10,865 bases of DNA from Holdemanella sp. (GTDB lineage: Bacteria > Bacillota_I > Bacilli_A > Erysipelotrichales > Erysipelotrichaceae): NCBI GenBank assembly GCA_021442845.1, contig JABUSD010000077.1, positions 1 through 10,865 on the forward strand, given 5' to 3'. Positions 6,541 through 10,865 of the stretch are shown one piece after another; position 1 is the first letter of the stretch; each line of letters begins with the position of its first letter. Both the position numbers and the translations under genes were made by a program. A model generated the notes under the pieces. The model saw only the letters and a list, made by a program, of their open reading frames with translations, was not told where the DNA came from and made no database searches.

Positions 6541-7872
6541 ATGAATGGAAAGACAATCTTTGAAGCATGTAAAGGAAAAGACAATATTGAATCTGTGCAA
6601 ATGTTTATAAAAAGTATTTGTATTACTTTAAAAAGTGAAGATGAAATACAGATTCATATAGATGATGATATTCAAGCTATCTATCAAAATAAGAAACAGT
6701 TAGAAATTATCTTTAAAGAGGATCCTAAACTATGTTTTGATGCATTGAATGATTGTATGAATCAGAAAGAAAAGCTTTCTATTAAATCGATTGTCAATCG
6801 CATTATGGATGTATTAGGCGGATCATTAATCCCATTGATTCCCATGCTGATTACAGCCGCTATGTTTAAGACCATAGTATCTTTATTGGGACCGGATATG
6901 CTGAATGTATTACCGGTGGATAGTGATTTATATACATTATTTACCTTTGTTGGGGATGCAGGCTTCTATTTCTTCCCGGTTGTGGTAGGGTATACTGCGG
7001 CTAAGACATTTGGCGTAACCCCTGTATTGGGTATGTTTCTAGGTGGTATTCTAATGCATCCATCATTCATTGATATGGCTGCCAAGAATATTCCGTTCAG
7101 TGTTTATGGCATATCCATTGTTCCACAGAACTATTCAGGAACAATATTACCAGTCATCTTATCATGCTGGGTTATGTCCTATATTGAAAGATTCTTTAAT
7201 AAATATATACCCGAAGCGATTAAAGTGGTATTTGCTCCATTGTGTACAATCTTAGTGATGCTTCCACTTGCATTTATCATCCTAGCTCCTATTGGAAATA
7301 TCATGGGAAATTATCTATGCACTACATTATTAAAGTTAGGAAATATGGGAGGTATTGTATCCATTCTAACCATTGCGATATTAGGTGCCTTATGGGAATT
7401 CATCATTATGGGAGGACTGCACTGGCTATTCATTTCTTCCATCTTTGTCATTCTAGCCCAGAATGGAGTCGAAACGATTATTGTACCGATGTGTGGGGCG
7501 GCTGCCTTTTCCGTTGGAGGCATGTGTCTAGGGGCTGCCTTAAGAGAAAAATCCGGCAAGGATCGAAGTGCAACCTTCTCCTATATGATAGCCCAGGTTG
7601 TTGGGGGTGTCACAGAACCCGGTCTATATGGAATTGGAGTCCGTTATAAGAAACAGTTTCTCGGGATGATGATTGGCGGATTTGTGGGATCTTTATTTGC
7701 GGGAATTGTCCATTTAAAGGCCTATAACTTCTTGCCGGTTGCCAATTTTTTATGCATCTTTGATTTTGCTGGTGGAAGTACAATGAATATGGTCAATGGA
7801 ATTCTATCCTGCATCATTGGCTTTGTCGTAGCCGCTATCGCAACCTATATCATTGGCATTTCAGAAAAATAA
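6541..7872 (+). CDS. PTS glucose/beta-glucoside-family EIIBC permease with cysteine-less EIIB domain
   Basis: Membrane transporter of 443 residues. Residues 80-443 are a Glc-superfamily EIIC close in pattern to BglF/ScrA types: LMHPSF (171-176), YSGTILPVILSCWVMSYIE (198-216), WEF..MGGLHW (285-295, usually containing a conserved histidine), and GGVTEPGLYGIG (355-366). About eight to ten hydrophobic helices are visible. Residues 1-75 align without gaps at the start to an EIIB domain (GKDNIESV for GADNIVSL), but the phosphorylation motif HCATRLR reads MFIKSIC. Thus the catalytic Cys is Phe22, and the later GGQFQVVIG strand reads KKQLEIIFK. No EIIA domain follows. It may need another EIIB in trans, act as a facilitator, or serve as a sensor. 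The substrate is unknown. Monocistronic, with its own promoter and terminator. Confidence 0.85.
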   Translation: MNGKTIFEACKGKDNIESVQMFIKSICITLKSEDEIQIHIDDDIQAIYQNKKQLEIIFKEDPKLCFDALNDCMNQKEKLSIKSIVNRIMDVLGGSLIPLIPMLITAAMFKTIVSLLGPDMLNVLPVDSDLYTLFTFVGDAGFYFFPVVVGYTAAKTFGVTPVLGMFLGGILMHPSFIDMAAKNIPFSVYGISIVPQNYSGTILPVILSCWVMSYIERFFNKYIPEAIKVVFAPLCTILVMLPLAFIILAPIGNIMGNYLCTTLLKLGNMGGIVSILTIAILGALWEFIIMGGLHWLFISSIFVILAQNGVETIIVPMCGAAAFSVGGMCLGAALREKSGKDRSATFSYMIAQVVGGVTEPGLYGIGVRYKKQFLGMMIGGFVGSLFAGIVHLKAYNFLPVANFLCIFDFAGGSTMNMVNGILSCIIGFVVAAIATYIIGISEK

Positions 7873-7902
7873 CAGTTGATGGATTCAACTGTTTTCTTTT
7901 TT
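7871..7902 (+). terminator. Intrinsic terminator of the EIIBC permease gene
   Basis: A perfect 9-bp stem (7871-7879 with 7885-7893), a 5-base loop and a T-rich tail (7894-7902). It begins at the stop codon, and its tail abuts the next promoter. Confidence 0.88.
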
Positions 7903-7910
7903 GGTATAAT
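7902..7910 (+). promoter_or_regulatory. Extended -10 promoter of the UPF0158-MscS unit
   Basis: TGGTATAAT is a perfect extended -10 (TGn-TATAAT) directly after the terminator T-run. No good -35 lies 16-18 bases upstream, where the terminator stem sits; the extended -10 may compensate. It is 23 bases before the ATG, with GAGG (7923-7926) as the ribosome site. Confidence 0.6.
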
Positions 7911-7933
7911 CATAAGGTAAGTGAGGTATTTGT

Positions 7934-8494
7934 ATGGCAGCCGTATGGATTGAAGATATTGTAGAAGCCTTTGAAGATTTAAATGCGAACTGGAAACCTT
8001 ATGTGAATAAGGAAAGCGGAGAGGTAGTATTCATGCCATTATCACAGCAGGATATGGATGAATGTTCTAAAGAGGAAAAGGAAATCTTTTCCAATATAGA
8101 TAATTTAAGTGAATATATTCCTTTGCCAGAACAGAAGGAATTAAGAGAATTCGATATTATGGAAGAATATGCCCAGGAAACCATCAATAAAGGGATGCAG
8201 AAACGCTTATTAAGTGCACTTCGTATGAATAAGCCATTCCGTAATTTCAGGGCTCAATTACGCTTATTAGGATTGGAAGACGATTATAACCAGTATCGCT
8301 ATATGATTTTTGCCTCTAAGGCAAGAACCTGGTGCTTGCAGCATGCGATTCCATTCCAGGTAGAATCGGATGAAATCAAAGACTATTTCAAAGAAATTGA
8401 AGAAGATGAAAGAAAAGAAAAGGAATTAGAAGATTTTGATGATTCATTTGGTGAATTCACATATGAAGAAGAATATGATGATTACTTTGAATAG
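7934..8494 (+). CDS. UPF0158 family protein
   Basis: Soluble 186-residue protein matching the uncharacterised UPF0158 family (Pfam PF03682, by recognition). The N-terminal half has the IEDIVEAFEDLNANWKPYVN segment with an acidic 'SGEVVF' strand. YIPLPEQKELREFDIMEEYA follows at about 61-80, then the basic MNKPFRNFRAQLRLLGLED and the RTWCLQHAIPF helix typical of the C-terminal half. The last 35-40 residues are an almost purely acidic tail rich in Asp, Glu, Tyr and Phe, which seems longer than in many family members. The molecular role of the family is unknown. It is co-transcribed with an MscS-type channel that begins 9 bases after its stop, so a part in envelope or osmotic stress is possible but only by association. 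Confidence 0.82.
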   Translation: MAAVWIEDIVEAFEDLNANWKPYVNKESGEVVFMPLSQQDMDECSKEEKEIFSNIDNLSEYIPLPEQKELREFDIMEEYAQETINKGMQKRLLSALRMNKPFRNFRAQLRLLGLEDDYNQYRYMIFASKARTWCLQHAIPFQVESDEIKDYFKEIEEDERKEKELEDFDDSFGEFTYEEEYDDYFE

Positions 8495-8503
8495 AGGTAG
8501 GAT

Positions 8504-9319
8504 ATGAATATAGGAACAGATGATATCACTAAAGTTTTAAAAGAACTGGTAGGCGCAACAGGTTTGAAATTGCTTATTGCCATTCTTATTGGTTTTCTGG
8601 GATTTAAAATTATCAATTTCCTGGAAAGAAAACTTAAGCAATTTTTAGAAATACAGAAGCATTTAGATACAAATGTAACAAATACAATCTGTCATGGAGC
8701 AGGCATTGTCATTAAAATTTTAGTGATTTTAAATATGATAGGTTTTGTAGGCATAGAGACAAGCGGTATTTCCGCAATTATAGGGGCTTTAGGTGTCTGT
8801 ATCGGTTTGGCAATCAATGGTACTATCAGCAATATGGCCGGTGGTGTTATGATTCTTGTCACAAGGCCATTTAGTATTGGAGATTATATCGCAGCGCAAA
8901 GCTATGATGGAACTGTAGAAGCGATTCGTATCTGTCATACAATTATCAAAACACCCGATAATAAGACGATTTATCTGCCAAATAGCGCCTTATCAACTGG
9001 AACCATTGTCAATTATACAATTAAGAAGGAACGCAGAGTGGACTATGAATTCTCAATTGCAGGCAATGATCCAAAAATGATTCGAAAGCTTATTCTTGAA
9101 GTGATTGAAAAAGAAGAAGGGGTATTAAAAACACCAGAGCCATTTGTCCGTCTAGTTGATTTTGGATCGGGTAAAGGCGTTAGAATGGCTGTTCGTGTAT
9201 GGGTAAGAACAGAAGCGTATTGGGATGTATATCATAATCTTCTTGAAAATATCCAGGATAGTTTTGAAGCGAAGGGAATTGTATTGCCCGTCAATCAGAT
9301 TGATGTCTATATGAAATAA
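8504..9319 (+). CDS. mscS: Small-conductance mechanosensitive channel, MscS family
   Basis: Inner-membrane homo-oligomeric channel that opens on membrane tension to release solutes during osmotic downshock. At 271 residues it is near the 286 of E. coli MscS. It has TM1 at about 20-40, TM2 at about 63-83, and the glycine/alanine-rich pore helix TM3 at about 91-122 (GALGVCIGLAINGTISNMAGG), followed by the family signature RPFSIGDYI (121-129). The beta domain (TIYLPNSALSTGTIVNY) and alpha/beta C-terminal domain make up the rest. The ribosome site AGGTAGG is just before the ATG and overlaps the end region of the UPF0158 gene. It is the second gene of a two-gene unit, with a terminator immediately after it. 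Substrates and gating tension cannot be judged. Confidence 0.93.
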   Translation: MNIGTDDITKVLKELVGATGLKLLIAILIGFLGFKIINFLERKLKQFLEIQKHLDTNVTNTICHGAGIVIKILVILNMIGFVGIETSGISAIIGALGVCIGLAINGTISNMAGGVMILVTRPFSIGDYIAAQSYDGTVEAIRICHTIIKTPDNKTIYLPNSALSTGTIVNYTIKKERRVDYEFSIAGNDPKMIRKLILEVIEKEEGVLKTPEPFVRLVDFGSGKGVRMAVRVWVRTEAYWDVYHNLLENIQDSFEAKGIVLPVNQIDVYMK

Positions 9320-9320
9320 G

Positions 9321-9341
9321 AAAAAGGCCATTCGGCCTTTT
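9321..9341. terminator. Bidirectional terminator between mscS and trpB2
   Basis: AAAAGGCC (9322-9329) pairs with GGCCTTTT (9334-9341) around a 4-base loop, giving an 8-bp stem. Reading minus, the stem ends in a five-T run (9325-9321); reading plus, in four T. It serves both convergent genes. Confidence 0.8.
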
Positions 9342-9344
9342 CAT

Positions 9345-10736
9345 TTAGTCAATTTCATTTCCTTCAAATTTAGGAATACCTGCAAATCCCTGGGCAAGAT
9401 CTTCATCTGTTGGAATATAGTCCGTCATTTCCCCATTGTTGAATTTTTCGTATGCAACCATGTCAAAGTAGCCGGTTCCTGTGAGACCGAAGACAATGGT
9501 CTTTTCCTCACCGGTTTCCTTGCATTTCATCGCTTCATCAATGGCAACACGGATGGCATGGCTGCTTTCAGGAGCAGGAAGGATCCCTTCCACCTGGGCA
9601 AACATTTTGGCAGCTTCAAATACGGCTGTCTGCTCCACGCTTCTTGCTTCCAGCAGACCCTGATCGTACAGTTCGGAAAGAGTGGAGCTCATGCCATGGT
9701 ATCTTAATCCGCCGGCATGGTTGGCGGAAGGAATAAATCCGCTTCCCAGCGTATACATTTTGGCAAGTGGAGTTACCTTTCCTGTATCGCAGAAGTCATA
9801 GGCATATTTTCCTCTGGTTAAAGACGGACAGCTTGCAGGCTCCACAGCAATAAACTGATAGTTCTTTTCGCCTCTGAGCTGTTCCCCCATAAACGGGGCA
9901 ATCAGACCGCCCAGATTGGATCCGCCGCCGGCGCAGCCAATGATTACATCCGGAGTAATGCCGTATTTGTCCAGTGCAGCCTTGGTTTCCAGACCGATAA
10001 TGGACTGATGAAGCATAACCTGGTTCAGCACGCTGCCCAGAACATAACGATAGCCTTCTTTGGAAGTAGCAGCTTCCACAGCTTCGGAAATGGCACACCC
10101 AAGAGAACCGGTTGTGCCTGGATGCTCTTCGAGAATTTTGCGGCCGATGGCTGTTGTTTCAGATGGAGATGGAGTAACTTCAGCTCCATAGGTTCTCATA
10201 ACTTCCCTTCTGAATGGCTTCTGTTCATAGGAGACTTTCACCATGTAGACTTTGCAGTCCAGGCCGAGATAGGCGCAGGCCATACTGAGGGCTGTTCCCC
10301 ACTGGCCGGCACCTGTTTCTGTAGTCACGCCTTTCAGGCCCTGATTCTTGGCATAGTAAGCCTGCGCAATGGCGGAGTTCAGCTTGTGGGATCCGCTGGT
10401 ATTGTTGCCTTCGAATTTGTAATAAATTTTGGCAGGTGTCTGCAGTTTTTCTTCCAGGCAGTAGGCTCTTACCAGAGGTGAAGGGCGGTACATTTTATAA
10501 AAATCTTGGATTTCCTGCGGAATCGGGAAATAGGCTGTTTCCGTATCCAGTTCCTGCTTGACCAGTTCTTCGCAGAATACGGCACCCAGTTCCTCAGCAG
10601 TCATGGGTTCCAGGGTTTCCGGATTCAGCAGAGGAGCCGGCTTCTTTTTCATATCGGCACGAAGGTTATACCAGGCTTTTGGCATCTCGCTTTCCTCAAG
10701 ATAGATTTTGTAAGGGATGTTTTTTTCCTGTTTCAT
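9345..10736 (-). CDS. trpB: Tryptophan synthase beta chain, TrpB2 type
   Basis: PLP-dependent cytoplasmic enzyme that joins indole and serine to make tryptophan, 463 residues. It belongs to the TrpB2 branch: longer than the about 400 residues of TrpB1, with an extended N-terminus (YNLRADMKKKPAPLLNPET) and TETGAGQWG instead of AETGAGQHG. Catalytic marks are the PLP lysine in GSHKLNS (K118), Glu140 in TTETGAGQ, and the phosphate-binding GGGSN (270-274). The start at 10736 is chosen because AAAGGA lies about nine bases upstream. The open frame runs to 10814, but that extension would translate the terminator of the T-box leader. No trpA is adjacent; TrpB2 often acts as a stand-alone indole scavenger. 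Base composition is clearly richer in G+C than the genes to its left, which suggests transfer. Confidence 0.93.
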   Translation of the reverse strand: MKQEKNIPYKIYLEESEMPKAWYNLRADMKKKPAPLLNPETLEPMTAEELGAVFCEELVKQELDTETAYFPIPQEIQDFYKMYRPSPLVRAYCLEEKLQTPAKIYYKFEGNNTSGSHKLNSAIAQAYYAKNQGLKGVTTETGAGQWGTALSMACAYLGLDCKVYMVKVSYEQKPFRREVMRTYGAEVTPSPSETTAIGRKILEEHPGTTGSLGCAISEAVEAATSKEGYRYVLGSVLNQVMLHQSIIGLETKAALDKYGITPDVIIGCAGGGSNLGGLIAPFMGEQLRGEKNYQFIAVEPASCPSLTRGKYAYDFCDTGKVTPLAKMYTLGSGFIPSANHAGGLRYHGMSSTLSELYDQGLLEARSVEQTAVFEAAKMFAQVEGILPAPESSHAIRVAIDEAMKCKETGEEKTIVFGLTGTGYFDMVAYEKFNNGEMTDYIPTDEDLAQGFAGIPKFEGNEID

Positions 10737-10769
10737 AATAGGGTTTCCTTTCTGTTTCAGGACGGGAAT

Positions 10770-10810
10770 AAAAAAAACTCCTGTCCTGCTTGATTTGCTA
10801 GGACAAGAGT
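10770..10810 (-). terminator. Leader terminator of the trpB2 T-box
   Basis: On the minus strand the 11-base arm at 10810-10800 pairs with 10787-10777 (one G-U wobble) around a 12-base loop, followed by a run of T (10777-10770). It lies 34 bases before the trpB2 start and competes with the antiterminator, which uses the same 5' arm. Confidence 0.88.
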
Positions 10811-10865
10811 GCAATTGTCTCCTGCGGTGCCACCTGGCTTGGCTTTTCAGCCCACTTTATCGCAT
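10770..10865 (-). promoter_or_regulatory. T-box riboswitch, 3' half (tRNA-Trp responsive by inference), cut by window edge
   Basis: The conserved T-box sequence AGGTGGCACCGC runs from 10835 to 10824 on the minus strand. It can form the antiterminator: AGG pairs with CCT and GCAGGAG pairs with CTCTTGT, leaving the usual bulge TGGCACC. That pairing occupies the 5' arm of the terminator (10810-10800), giving the two exclusive states expected. Just upstream, GGCT-loop-AGCC (10852-10841) is a candidate stem III. In T-boxes the bulge UGGN pairs with the tRNA NCCA end. Here N is C, so the discriminator should be G, as in bacterial tRNA-Trp. The specifier stem lies beyond 10865 and is not visible. 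Uncharged tRNA-Trp should allow trpB2 expression. Confidence 0.88.

Noticed and set aside
10008..10481. Plus-strand open frame of 157 codons opposite trpB2, and similar antisense frames at 9481 and 10506
   Set aside because: They are shadows of the minus-strand trpB2 reading frame in higher-G+C DNA, with no ribosome site or recognisable motifs.
10737..10814. N-terminal extension of trpB2 to a start at 10814
   Set aside because: The extra 26 codons would be read through the T-box terminator hairpin and T-run, and an AAAGGA site precedes the ATG at 10736 where TrpB2 homology begins.
1..10865. CRISPR array, insertion sequence, prophage or defence island
   Set aside because: I saw no regularly spaced repeats, transposase motifs, terminal inverted repeats, or nuclease/toxin/defence domains in any plausible reading frame.

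Overview
The window looks like chromosome of a low-G+C Firmicute. The gut Erysipelotrichia are the best guess, from the AT-rich codon use, strong AGGAGG-type ribosome sites, short hairpin-plus-T-run terminators, a T-box leader and the dominance of PTS sugar uptake. The taxon is inference; no rRNA or other marker gene is present.

Positions 1-6400 form an amino-sugar, probably N-acetylgalactosamine (GalNAc), catabolic region. It opens with the 3' part of an N-acetylhexosamine-6-phosphate deacetylase gene (nagA/agaA type). An unrecognised four-helix membrane protein lies on the minus strand. It is divergent from a two-gene unit, agaS (sugar-phosphate isomerase/deaminase) plus a mannose-family PTS EIIA (agaF-like). 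An AraC-family regulator converges on that unit and diverges from a second unit encoding the matching EIIB, EIIC and EIID (agaV-agaW-agaE-like). The likely pathway is import and phosphorylation by EIIA/B/C/D, deacetylation by the deacetylase, and deamination/isomerisation by AgaS to tagatose-6-phosphate. The four PTS subunits are split over two transcription units, with the AraC gene between them as the obvious candidate regulator.

Positions 6490-7902 hold a monocistronic glucose/beta-glucoside-family PTS permease. Its EIIC domain looks intact, but its N-terminal EIIB domain has lost the phosphorylated cysteine and its motif. Positions 7902-9341 hold a two-gene unit encoding a UPF0158 protein and an MscS-type mechanosensitive channel.

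Positions 9345-10865 are on the minus strand and differ in base composition. They hold a TrpB2-type tryptophan synthase beta chain preceded by the 3' half of a T-box riboswitch (antiterminator and terminator), whose specifier stem lies beyond the window. The T-box discriminator-pairing base fits tRNA-Trp. The higher G+C suggests this gene and its leader arrived together by transfer.

No CRISPR array, insertion sequence, tRNA or rRNA was seen, and no gene-free stretch exceeds 300 bases. Most of the window is ordinary catabolic chromosome. The points worth a second look are the cysteine-less EIIB-EIIC permease, the T-box-controlled trpB2, the repeats between the AraC gene and the PTS operon, and the unknown membrane protein.
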